Notes under the pieces: generated by a model | The model's input: only the letters and a program-made list of their open reading frames with translations | Databases searched by the model: none | Told to the model about the DNA's origin: nothing | Source: Paenibacillus sp. FSL K6-1096 | GTDB taxonomy: Bacteria; Bacillota; Bacilli; Paenibacillales; Paenibacillaceae | Assembly (NCBI RefSeq): GCF_037977055.1 | Contig: NZ_CP150274.1 | Location: 5,270,001-5,334,000 of the forward strand | Direction of reading: 5' to 3' | Length of the DNA: 64,000 nt | Shown: positions 34,317 to 42,248 of the stretch, in pieces | Numbering within the stretch: the first letter of the stretch is position 1 | Layout of the letters: each line of letters starts with the position of its first letter | Position numbers and translations under genes: made by a program

Positions 34317-35673
34317 TAGGATTCTCAGTCTCCGCCGCTGCGGCGGACTCCGCCCGGACCTTCCCGGTACTGTCCGCCTCCAGGCCGTAATGGCTGCATA
34401 GGGCGGGAAGGCCGCCCGGCACTCTCTCTCCGACAGCAGCGAATCTCCATTTGTCCTTGTAACGGTAGAACTCGCCGATCACAACAGCCATTCCTGGCAT
34501 AATGCTCTGGCCGATGGGGAACACCGCCAGCTTGGCTCCCGTCCGGGAATCAATCAGTGATACGGAAGCGTTCATAACCGGGTCCGGATTGCTGTCACCG
34601 CTGACCTCCGCAAGCGTGAGGCCCAGGGCAATCCGTGTAATGGCCGCAGGCAGGCTGGTCAGCTGAAGATACAGATGCCCCATGTGCGCAGCAGGCTTCG
34701 AGCAGAAGACGGAGCCGCTGGGGTCCTCCATGTTCCCATAGAAGATAAGCTCCCGCTCCTGCTCACAGCGGCCGCTGTCCCGGAGCAGGAAGGCGGCGGT
34801 TTCCGGCTGGACCGCTGCCGCCTGCGAAGCCGGAGCATCCCACTCCACAGCGGCAAGGAGTCTGGAGGCGCTTAGCTTGTCGCCGATATCCACACGCTGT
34901 CCCCGCACCAGTGTAGGGACAGCCGCAGCACCGGCGGCTGTCGGTGCTGCCGCCGGACGCAGGCCGGATGAAGCTGCTGGTGCTCCCCCTTCCGCGGCCA
35001 CCGTTCCGCCTACCGGCAATCCCGCGCTTGCAGAAACCGCAGGCGCAGCCGCTGCCTTCTTCCCGGCCGCCGGCTTCTTCGCGGCCTTCTTGGGCACGGC
35101 CTTGAACGGCGTATACCCGCCGTCATACATCGTCCCGGGCTTGTAGCCCTGGCTGCCGGCTAACAGCAGCGGATCGAACTGCTGCCACTGCTCCATCAAT
35201 TTCAGCAGAATCAGTGCCGAGGCTCTGGCGTCCTCCAGGGCATCATGGTGCTTCAGCCGGATGCCGAAATGCGCCGAGATGACATTCAGCTTATGGGAGG
35301 GGAGGTCCTGGAGCATTTTTTTGCCGAGCAGGTAGGTACATAAATATTGAAAGCCGGGATAACCAAGCGATGAGTCATCCAGGCAGTAGCGCAGCACACT
35401 CATATCGAAGGAGGCATTATGCGCGATCACAATCTCGCCCTGCAGCAGCGGCTCCACCGTGGGCCACAGCTCGGCGAAGGTAGGCTCGCCTCTGACCATC
35501 GAGGGTGTAATGCCATGAATGGCAATATTCATCCCGTCGAACCGCTGCCGCGGATCAATCAGCCAGTTATGTTCCGCTGTGACCACGCCGTCCCGGACCT
35601 GAACAAGCCCCAGGGCACAGGCGCTGGAGCGGCCGGAATTGGCAGTCTCAAAATCTATCGCAGTGAAGTCCAT
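34312..35673 (-). CDS. DnaQ-like 3'-5' exonuclease fused to a TerD domain
   Basis: A 453-residue two-domain protein. Residues 1-170 are a DEDD exonuclease: AIDFETAN at residue 5, VIAHNASFDMSVLRY near 100 and HHDALEDARASA near 142. A low-complexity Ala/Lys/Pro linker follows (190-250). Residues 255-440 are a TerD/stress-protein domain: LVRGQRVDIGDKL, FLLRDSGRCEQERELIFYGN and FYRYKDKWRFAAVGE. TerD proteins bind calcium and act in tellurite and DNA-damage stress systems. The adjacent convergent TerD-VWA gene supports a shared function. The fusion is unusual; both halves look intact. Confidence 0.85.
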   Translation of the reverse strand: MDFTAIDFETANSGRSSACALGLVQVRDGVVTAEHNWLIDPRQRFDGMNIAIHGITPSMVRGEPTFAELWPTVEPLLQGEIVIAHNASFDMSVLRYCLDDSSLGYPGFQYLCTYLLGKKMLQDLPSHKLNVISAHFGIRLKHHDALEDARASALILLKLMEQWQQFDPLLLAGSQGYKPGTMYDGGYTPFKAVPKKAAKKPAAGKKAAAAPAVSASAGLPVGGTVAAEGGAPAASSGLRPAAAPTAAGAAAVPTLVRGQRVDIGDKLSASRLLAAVEWDAPASQAAAVQPETAAFLLRDSGRCEQERELIFYGNMEDPSGSVFCSKPAAHMGHLYLQLTSLPAAITRIALGLTLAEVSGDSNPDPVMNASVSLIDSRTGAKLAVFPIGQSIMPGMAVVIGEFYRYKDKWRFAAVGERVPGGLPALCSHYGLEADSTGKVRAESAAAAETENPK

Positions 35674-35825
35674 CAGGAAAAGCCCCTATCTATCATCTAA
35701 TACTCTCATATTATAGGAGCTATGCAGGAAATACAATCTGTTCAGGTTGTGCAATGCGGCCTCAATGGGGTATACCTAATCTATGAACTTCTGGAACAGA
35801 ATTCTATGAAGAGGAGATGAGTGCC

Positions 35826-37166
35826 TTGCTGCTGTCCAAAGGACAAAAGGTCGATATCACCAAAGGAAGAGATGTAAGCGATATAACGGTTCAGCTCGGC
35901 TGGAATACACGGCGTAGTGGAATAGGGGTGGATGTGGCGGCTTTTCTGCTCTCCGGCCAGAACCGGTGTGAGCGGGATGAGGATTTCATTTTTTATGGCA
36001 ATCCGGTCTCCAAGGATGGGGCCGTAGCTCATTCTGCGGAGGGGGAGGACAGGGCGAGCCTGTCCATCGCATTGTCAAGAATCCCAGAGCAGTATGCCCG
36101 CATTGCGATAACCTTGACGATCTATGAGGGCGAGCAGCGCAACCAGCGGATGAAGGACTTGTCCGGCCTGCAGCTGACGCTGACAGACCGCAGGACTGGT
36201 GAGGAATTGCACCGCTTCGAGTACGGGGCGGATCTGTCGGAGGAGACAGCCGTCGTAGCCGGGGAGCTGTACCGCCATCAGGGAGAGTGGAAGTTCAGCG
36301 CCATCGGCAGCGGGTATAACGGGGGACTCGCGGCACTGTGCAGCAGCTACGGGCTTGAGGTGGAGCAGGAGTCCGGGAACGAAGCAGCAGCGGCGGCTGA
36401 GGTAACGGAGCGGGAGGCCGATGTAGTGGAGCAGGCTCCGCAGCCGCAGCAGGTCCCGCAGGTCATCCAGCAGCCCGCCGCCGAGCCTCCGGTGAATGTG
36501 CTGTCATCTATCAATCTGCGCAAAAAGCTCGTGGAGCTCACCCTGGTCAAAAAACAGCTGACCGGTGTAACCGCAAGAGTGGGGATCGTGCTGGACATCA
36601 CCGGCTCCATGCGCAGCCTCTACGCCAGAGGCGTGGTGCAGGAGGTGGTGGAGCGCATCCTTGCCGTGGCCAGCAAGTTCGACGACAACGGCTCGCTGGA
36701 TGTATGGGTCTACGACACGGAATTCAGCCGGCTGCCGCCCGTTACCGAACGGGAGCTGGGCAGCTATGTCTTCACCCATATTACAAATAATGACACCATT
36801 CATAAGTACGGACGCAATAATGAACCGCCGGTGATGCAGGATGTCATCCAGAAATACACCAAGGAGGAGCGGGACACGACTCCAGTGTTCATTATCTTCA
36901 TCAATGACGGCGGCGTAGTGAAGCCGACCCGTAAAGTCATTATGGCCGCCTCCGCCCTTCCGATCTTCTGGCAGTTTGTGGGCATCGGCGACTCCGACTT
37001 CGAGGTGCTGAAGCAGCTCGATACAATGAGCGGCAGGCTGGTGGATAACGCCAGCTTCATCCATCTGGACCGCATCGAGGACGTATCCGATGAGGAGCTG
37101 TACGACCAACTGCTGAATGAATTCCCGCAGTGGCTGAAGGCCGCGAAGGCGAAGGGAATTCTATAA
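35826..37166 (+). CDS. TerD domain plus von Willebrand A domain protein (TerY-like)
   Basis: About 446 residues. The N-terminal TerD domain (1-180) opens LLSKGQKVDITKG and contains SGQNRCERDEDFIFYGNP, paralogous to the TerD half of the neighbouring exonuclease fusion. A Glu/Pro/Gln-rich linker follows, then a VWA domain from about 250 with an intact MIDAS (DITGSMRSLY) and IIFINDGGV. Such TerD/TerY combinations are metal-dependent scaffolds in Ter stress systems. TTG 35826 is nine bases after GAGGAG; ATG 35817 directly abuts that site and is less likely. It ends in a terminator shared with pspA. Confidence 0.85.
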   Translation: MLLSKGQKVDITKGRDVSDITVQLGWNTRRSGIGVDVAAFLLSGQNRCERDEDFIFYGNPVSKDGAVAHSAEGEDRASLSIALSRIPEQYARIAITLTIYEGEQRNQRMKDLSGLQLTLTDRRTGEELHRFEYGADLSEETAVVAGELYRHQGEWKFSAIGSGYNGGLAALCSSYGLEVEQESGNEAAAAAEVTEREADVVEQAPQPQQVPQVIQQPAAEPPVNVLSSINLRKKLVELTLVKKQLTGVTARVGIVLDITGSMRSLYARGVVQEVVERILAVASKFDDNGSLDVWVYDTEFSRLPPVTERELGSYVFTHITNNDTIHKYGRNNEPPVMQDVIQKYTKEERDTTPVFIIFINDGGVVKPTRKVIMAASALPIFWQFVGIGDSDFEVLKQLDTMSGRLVDNASFIHLDRIEDVSDEELYDQLLNEFPQWLKAAKAKGIL

Positions 37167-37171
37167 TAAGA

Positions 37172-37214
37172 AAAAGGATGCCATCCCTATGCCAGGGAGG
37201 CATCCTTCTTGCAA
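37172..37214. terminator. Bidirectional terminator between TerD-VWA and pspA
   Basis: AAGGATGCC and GGCATCCTT pair around a CCCT/AGGG inner stem. A T-rich tail lies on the plus side and an A-run gives one on the minus side. Confidence 0.8.
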
Positions 37215-37234
37215 TTACAGACCATACCGTCAGC

Positions 37235-37900
37235 TTACTTCCGGTTACGCAGGCGCTCCAGCTCGGCTTCCACCGCGCTGTTCATGGACGAGTCATGAGC
37301 GGCTGCGGCCAGCCCGGCTTGCTCGGCCAGTGCTTCCTGCATGGCGATCTTGTCCTCCATCCGTTCGAAACCGCGTGAGGCAGCACCGTTGTTCAGCACC
37401 TGGCCGGGATAGCCTGCCGGAGAAGCAGCGCCAGATGCTTGAGCCGCTTGCTTGATTTCCGCCGCCTTGCGGGCGCGTTCGGCGAGCTCGGCTCTTTTGG
37501 CTTTGAGGCGTGTATGCTCTTCCTTAACACTGGCAAGCTGTATTTCAAGAGAGTCCAGCACAGTCTGGGTCTCTTTCAGACCGGCGGTGCATTCCTGTTC
37601 GCTCTCCGTGTAGCGGAGCTTAGCCATGACTGCCAAGCGGGCAGCAGGTTCATTGCCCTCGCTCATGAACTGGACCGCTTCCGCTTCACTGCGCTCTGCG
37701 AGCACCTTGTATTCGTAGATCCGGCGCTCCAGCACAGTGGCCGCTGCCTTCAGTTCACGCTGTTTGCCTTCTGCTCCGGTGATTTTATCCTCCAGGTCAC
37801 GCAGGTATTGGCCGGTCAGCAGAATCGGATCTTCCAGCTTGTTCAGTCCTTCGTGAATAGCCGCTTTGGTCAGGGTGGTGATTCTTTGGAATATGCTCAT
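37235..37900 (-). CDS. pspA: PspA/IM30 family envelope-stress protein
   Basis: A 221-residue, almost entirely helical coiled-coil protein. It begins SIFQRITTLTKAAIHEGLNKLEDP, the membrane-binding N-terminal helix of the PspA/IM30/Vipp1 (ESCRT-III-like) family, and has long heptad-rich helices from 25 to 165. It binds and stabilises stressed membranes. The C-terminal part is Gly/Ala-rich then helical. A pspC gene lies 74 bases upstream on the same strand, the usual partnership. AGGAGA precedes the ATG. Confidence 0.9.
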   Translation of the reverse strand: MSIFQRITTLTKAAIHEGLNKLEDPILLTGQYLRDLEDKITGAEGKQRELKAAATVLERRIYEYKVLAERSEAEAVQFMSEGNEPAARLAVMAKLRYTESEQECTAGLKETQTVLDSLEIQLASVKEEHTRLKAKRAELAERARKAAEIKQAAQASGAASPAGYPGQVLNNGAASRGFERMEDKIAMQEALAEQAGLAAAAHDSSMNSAVEAELERLRNRK

Positions 37901-37974
37901 TGTAATGATCTCCTTTAATGTTGGTTTAGTTGGTTAGATTGCTTTGGTTAGTTGGGAAGGCGTACGGCAAGTAA

Positions 37975-38193
37975 TTAGAAGTTGAAGTTGTCATCGAATC
38001 CGCCGTAGGATTCCTGTGGGACAAGAAGGCTGCCGATGATATAGAGAAAAATAACAGTGCCGAAGCTGAAAAAAGCGGCAGCAGCTGTAATCAATCTGAC
38101 AGCGGTTGTATCAACGCCCAAGTAGCGTGCCAATCCTCCGCATAAGCCTGTGAGTTTCTTGTCTGTTACGGAGCGGGTTAATTTTCTTGTCAT
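37975..38193 (-). CDS. pspC: PspC domain protein
   Basis: A 72-residue PspC-family membrane protein with LTGLCGGLARYLGVDTTAVRL near residue 13, one hydrophobic span (FFSFGTVIFLYIIGSLLVP) and a short acidic tail ending in NFNF. ATG 38193 is used; it follows GAGAGGAAG, while upstream in-frame codons give an implausible polar extension. It partners with PspA in sensing membrane stress. It is likely co-transcribed with pspA. Confidence 0.85.
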   Translation of the reverse strand: MTRKLTRSVTDKKLTGLCGGLARYLGVDTTAVRLITAAAAFFSFGTVIFLYIIGSLLVPQESYGGFDDNFNF

Positions 38194-38496
38194 AATGAAT
38201 CTTCCTCTCTTATTAGATGACCGCCGGTAGCCGGCGTGTTCATTTCCGTTGTCTATGTATGTATTGTACGAATTTATCCTTCCTCGCAAAACGGCCTGCA
38301 GACTGTTCTTGATTCCAGACTTTAGTCGGGGATGGTGACCGCAATAGGGCGGGGATGAGGCTGGCAGTCACAACAGAATCGGGGAAAAGCCTGTCTTTTT
38401 ACACAATCTGAGCCTGTGATTCATGCCGGGTTAACACTGGAGGGGTACACTGAACTCTAGCGTAGCCTATCTTGAACATACGGGAGGACTAGCCTC

Positions 38497-39126
38497 ATGG
38501 GAATTCACAAGTATTTCCGGTCACTGAATGAGCTGGAGCGCATCATCCGCTGTCCGGGCAAATTCAAATTCGAGGAGCATAGCGTAGCGGCCCATTCCTG
38601 GAAGGTCGTGCAATACGCGAAGACGCTGGCGGATATTGAAGAGAAGCACGGCGCGGTGATCGACTGGAAGAAGCTGTACGAGATTACGAGCAGCCATGAT
38701 TATGGAGAGATTTTTATCGGGGATATCAAAACGCCGGTGAAGCACTCCTCGCTCCAGCTCAGATCATTGATCCAGCAGGTGGAGGAGGGGATGATCGACA
38801 ATTTTATCAGGGAGCATATTCCGGACGAATTCAAAAGCATCTTCTACCAGCAGCTGCGCGAGGGCAAGGATGAGTCGCTGGAGGGGCTGATTCTGGAGGT
38901 TGCGGACAAAATGGATCAGGTGTACGAGGCATTCGCCGAGCTGCAAAGAGGGAACACGGAGAAGGAATTCGTGGTGATGTACCGCAATGCGCTGATCAAG
39001 ATCAAGCATATCGAATTAAAATGTGTAGATTACTTCCTGGCAGAGATTCTGCCGGACATGGTGAACGAGGAGACGCTGTCTCCGATCGATATCAGACGCA
39101 TTACGGAAGAGGCGCTGGCTCTGTAG
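38497..39126 (+). CDS. HD-domain 5'-nucleotidase, YfbR-like
   Basis: A 209-residue HD phosphohydrolase. Metal motifs are HSVAAHSWKV near residue 28 and SSHDYGEIFIGDIKTPVKH near 66, plus LEVADKMDQVYEA near 130 for the last ligand. This pattern matches the YfbR/YGK1 family that dephosphorylates deoxynucleoside 5'-monophosphates. CGGGAGG precedes the ATG. Its 3' end overlaps the convergent CPBP gene by about 26 bases. Confidence 0.8.
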   Translation: MGIHKYFRSLNELERIIRCPGKFKFEEHSVAAHSWKVVQYAKTLADIEEKHGAVIDWKKLYEITSSHDYGEIFIGDIKTPVKHSSLQLRSLIQQVEEGMIDNFIREHIPDEFKSIFYQQLREGKDESLEGLILEVADKMDQVYEAFAELQRGNTEKEFVVMYRNALIKIKHIELKCVDYFLAEILPDMVNEETLSPIDIRRITEEALAL

Positions 39127-39745
39127 AGGAGCTGTGGCTCTTTTTTTGGTACCAGACAGCCGATCCGTTAAAAGCAATATGCAGCGCAAGCGTCAGCACC
39201 AGCGACTCCGTAACCTGCGCGAGCAGCCCGAAGAAGATCCCTCCGCTCAGGGCAAACAACATAAACCGGACGCTCTCGCGGTTCAGCCGGTAATACTGCA
39301 AATGGGACACAGCGAACAGGAACGCACTAAGGAGAATCGCGCCGCTGACATCAATGATTCCCGTAGCATGCAGCGGTCCAAGCACCGGATGCTGCGCTAA
39401 TATAGGCAGGACAAGCCCCCGGAAGGCAATCTCTTCAAAAATCGGAAAAGCCAGCACGAAATTGACCGTATTAAATGTGCCCACGGGATTATAGCCGGAG
39501 GATCGGGAGATGATCAGGTTCACAAGCAATATGATAAGGAACAGTGGAAGCACCCTCATCACCTGATGCGGGACCCCGAACGTATAGCTGCCCCTCCACA
39601 GAATACTCGCGCCAATCATGGCGGCTCCCCAATAATAGATTGTATAGCGCACCTGAGTTTTAGAGATCAGTCCAAGTATCCGCTCGAAGATCCGGTAGGA
39701 GAAAGACAGCAGTACAGCAATTGCGCATAGCTTCATTAGCAGCAT
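39101..39745 (-). CDS. CPBP family intramembrane metalloprotease
   Basis: A 214-residue membrane protein with six to seven hydrophobic segments. The CPBP/Abi motif 1 is FPIFEEIAFRGLVLP near residue 110 (Glu-Glu then Arg) and motif 2 is FAVSHLQYY near 160. Members process prenylated or membrane substrates or act in bacteriocin immunity. ATG 39745 is chosen because AGGAGGGG lies upstream of it, within an earlier in-frame ATG extension. Confidence 0.82.
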   Translation of the reverse strand: MLLMKLCAIAVLLSFSYRIFERILGLISKTQVRYTIYYWGAAMIGASILWRGSYTFGVPHQVMRVLPLFLIILLVNLIISRSSGYNPVGTFNTVNFVLAFPIFEEIAFRGLVLPILAQHPVLGPLHATGIIDVSGAILLSAFLFAVSHLQYYRLNRESVRFMLFALSGGIFFGLLAQVTESLVLTLALHIAFNGSAVWYQKKSHSSSTEPAPLP

Positions 39746-39811
39746 AAATAATACCCCTCCTAGTATGGTCAAATGTTATAATAGAGGAAAAATAAGGATG
39801 GTGCATTTTCG

Positions 39812-40399
39812 TTGCAATATTTCAATCTCATTCCGTTCTCGACTACGCTGGTCTGGTTCAGTGTTCTGTTACTGATTGTATGGGCCGTAGACTTCCTGCA
39901 GGGCGCGACCCCTGTACCGGTTCATGCGCGTAGCCTCCGGGAGCGGACTAAATGTATCCTGGCGGATATTCTAATTTTTGCTGCCTTGAACGGCTTGCTT
40001 ATGTATGTCCTTCATCCCATGGGCAATCTGCTGCTAATTTCACTGGCTGCTGCGGGACTGCTCGTTACATACTACTTATCTTCAAAAACAGACGGGAAGC
40101 GCTTACGCCTCCGGCCTTGGATTGTGCTGATCCATGTTCTGCTCGGCGCAGGCTTCTACCTGCTGTTCGGTATGCTGCTGATGAGCAAGCTGGTCGTTAC
40201 ATATAACCTTAACATGACCAATCAATTTCATATACTCTTTTTTGCCTATGGCCAGGACCGGCCGGTGGTGTACGGAGTGCTGCTGATTATGGCTGTGCTG
40301 TATTTCGTAATCGGGAAGCTGCTGATGCACCCTCTATATAGCTGGTACAGGGTGAAATACTGCCAGCGTAGCTGTTCAAGTATAATAGAAGAAACATAG
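39812..40399 (+). CDS. Hypothetical integral membrane protein
   Basis: A 195-residue protein with about five hydrophobic segments (near 9-30, 50-65, 70-88, 101-128 and 150-168) and no domain that I recognise. The start is TTG 39812; an upstream AAGGATGG may serve as the ribosome site. Divergent from the CPBP protease, with the phosphatase gene 30 bases downstream, so probably in one operon with it. Confidence 0.65.
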   Translation: MQYFNLIPFSTTLVWFSVLLLIVWAVDFLQGATPVPVHARSLRERTKCILADILIFAALNGLLMYVLHPMGNLLLISLAAAGLLVTYYLSSKTDGKRLRLRPWIVLIHVLLGAGFYLLFGMLLMSKLVVTYNLNMTNQFHILFFAYGQDRPVVYGVLLIMAVLYFVIGKLLMHPLYSWYRVKYCQRSCSSIIEET

Positions 40400-40429
40400 A
40401 ATTTGGGCAAGCCGGACAGGAGGAGCAGG

Positions 40430-41245
40430 ATGGAACAGACATGGGAACAATTCAGTTGGACAGGCAGCGAGGAGATGTATCTGGATCATCCGGCAACCTC
40501 CACACTGAACAGGATCGTTATCGGCCGGTACGGCGGGAACACGGCGGCAGGTGCTGATAAGAATGAAGACGGTGTCTATGTATTAAGCGAGCCGGGCAGC
40601 GGCTGGGAGTTCGCGGTGCTCCTGGATGCGCACAATACGGCGGAAAGTGCTGAACTGCTGGTTCGCACGATCAACGGCGAAGCAGCTGAGATCATCAGAC
40701 TTCTGGCGCTGCCGGTTCAGCAGGCGTTCCGGGAGCTGGAGGCTTTTCTGTTGTCTATTTTCCAGTCGGAGGCATTTATTCGCCAGTGCCAGCAGGTAAC
40801 GGGGGAGACCGCGTGCCTGATCTGTGTGCGTATGGAAAATTACCTCTGGTGGTTCTCGGTGGGAGATAACTCACTGTATCTGCTGCACCCCGAGCTGACG
40901 GCCCGCGGGCAGTATGCGCTTAATCAGCGCAATTATTATGAGTGGATCGGCTTCGTCAACACCTTCGCCCAGCCCGTCCCTTGTTACTCCTCCGGCATCC
41001 GCGAGCTGCGGCAGGGCCGCAACGTGATCGTGATGACCACAGACGGCCTGCTGGAGGTGGGCGCACGGCTGCTGGAGGACCCGCGAAGGCTGTATGAAGC
41101 TTTTACAGGGAAAGAGGATGAGGATCTGGAGAAATGTGTGGCGGAAGCATTGACGGGTGTGCATGAGCAGCTTGGGTGGGACAGCGCCACAGTGGTGGCT
41201 TGGAGCTATGATAATGGCAAGGCGGGGGCGATGCCGAGTGATTAG
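40430..41245 (+). CDS. PP2C-like protein phosphatase
   Basis: A 271-residue PPM/PP2C-fold protein. Motifs: AGADKNEDGVYV near residue 41, LLDAHNTAESAELL near 62 where the canonical DGHGG reads DAHNT, FSVGDNSLYLL near 145 and VIVMTTDGLLEVG near 203. The first metal-binding Asp residues are kept, the Gly-rich turn is not, so activity is likely but substrate or metal number may differ. ATG 40430 follows AGGAGGAGCAGG; an earlier in-frame start at 40403 lacks one. Confidence 0.75.
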   Translation: MEQTWEQFSWTGSEEMYLDHPATSTLNRIVIGRYGGNTAAGADKNEDGVYVLSEPGSGWEFAVLLDAHNTAESAELLVRTINGEAAEIIRLLALPVQQAFRELEAFLLSIFQSEAFIRQCQQVTGETACLICVRMENYLWWFSVGDNSLYLLHPELTARGQYALNQRNYYEWIGFVNTFAQPVPCYSSGIRELRQGRNVIVMTTDGLLEVGARLLEDPRRLYEAFTGKEDEDLEKCVAEALTGVHEQLGWDSATVVAWSYDNGKAGAMPSD

Positions 41246-41304
41246 GGAAGCGTAGGTAGCCTGTACCTATTTTCCCCGTACATGCACTTCTAGGCACCTA
41301 CCCA

Positions 41305-41313
41305 CATACAATA
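41305..41313 (+). promoter_or_regulatory. SigE/SigK-type -10 element upstream of sigK
   Basis: CATACAATA matches the sporulation mother-cell -10 consensus (SigE CATACAAT, SigK CATANNNTA) and lies about 70 bases before the sigK start. The -35 element is not clear; CACTT 17 bases upstream would fit a SigK-type AC. Confidence 0.45.
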
Positions 41314-41383
41314 AAAGGACCATGAACCCGTTGTTCTCCTAACTGATCGGTTTCATTGTACATGTGCGGGAGGTGTCGCCAAC

Positions 41384-42085
41384 TTGCCTGGAATCATAAG
41401 CACGATTGCGCTGCTGATCAAAGAACTGACGCTGCTGGTATCTTACGTAAGGAACAACGCTTTTCCCCAGCCTCTATCGGAGCAGGACGAGAGCAAATAC
41501 TTAGGCATGATGGCCGAGGGAGATGCCAAGGCACGGAACCTGCTGATCGAGCATAACCTGCGGCTGGTTGCCCATATAGTCAAGAAATTCGACAACACCG
41601 GCGAAGACATGGAGGACCTGATCTCTATCGGCACCATCGGCCTGATCAAGGCCATTGAGAGCTACCGCCCGAACAAGGGCACGAAGCTGGCTACTTTTGC
41701 GGCCCGGTGTATCGAGAACGAGATCCTGATGCATCTCCGGTCGCTCAAAAAAACACGTAAAGACGTATCCCTCCACGATCCAATTGGCACGGATAAGGAA
41801 GGCAATGAGATCACCCTGATCGACATCCTCGGCTCGGAGACCGACGATGTGATCAAGGAAGTGGATCTGAAGATTGAGAAGAGCAAGATCTATCGGAATC
41901 TGGATATTCTGGATGATCGGGAGAAGGAAGTTGTGGTCGGCCGCTTCGGACTGGACACGGGCGGGGAAGAGCGGACACAGCGGGAAATTGCGAAGGAGTT
42001 GGGAATCTCGCGGAGCTATGTGTCGCGGATTGAGAAGAGGGCGCTGATGAAGCTGTATCATGAGTTTTATAAGGCGAAGCGGTGA
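41384..42085 (+). CDS. sigK: RNA polymerase sporulation sigma factor SigK
   Basis: A 233-residue intact SigK. It shows the pro-sequence-like hydrophobic N-terminus (IISTIALLIKELTLLVSYV), the NNAFPQPLS segment, region 2 (VKKFDNTGEDMEDLISIGTI) and region 4 helix-turn-helix (TQREIAKELGISRSYVSRIE). The residue order is collinear with Bacillus SigK and uninterrupted. It directs late mother-cell sporulation genes. The TTG start follows GGGAGG. Two degraded partial copies of this gene lie about 10 kb downstream, beyond the restriction island. Confidence 0.95.
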   Translation: MPGIISTIALLIKELTLLVSYVRNNAFPQPLSEQDESKYLGMMAEGDAKARNLLIEHNLRLVAHIVKKFDNTGEDMEDLISIGTIGLIKAIESYRPNKGTKLATFAARCIENEILMHLRSLKKTRKDVSLHDPIGTDKEGNEITLIDILGSETDDVIKEVDLKIEKSKIYRNLDILDDREKEVVVGRFGLDTGGEERTQREIAKELGISRSYVSRIEKRALMKLYHEFYKAKR

Positions 42086-42086
42086 G
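42049..42086 (+). repeat. 38-bp direct repeat, left copy (sigK 3' end)
   Basis: From GAAGCTGTATCATGAG through GCGGTGAG, identical base for base to 51720-51757. The two copies bracket the accessory island. Confidence 0.85.
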
Positions 42087-42092
42087 ATTATC

Positions 42093-42122
42093 GAGTCTGT
42101 CTTTTGACAGGCTCTTTTTTTG
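42093..42122 (+). terminator. sigK terminator
   Basis: GAGTCTGTC and GACAGGCTC form a stem followed by TTTTTTT, seven bases after the sigK stop codon region. Confidence 0.8.
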
Positions 42123-42248
42123 TCGAAATTAAGCCATATAGTGCAAAAGAATTATGTGAAAAGTCTGATTAACATGTAAAACATTTGAAGTATGATGTTA
42201 TAATTTGGATAGCGTTATCCTATTTTTGTGTAATCTGGAGGGGTGAAG

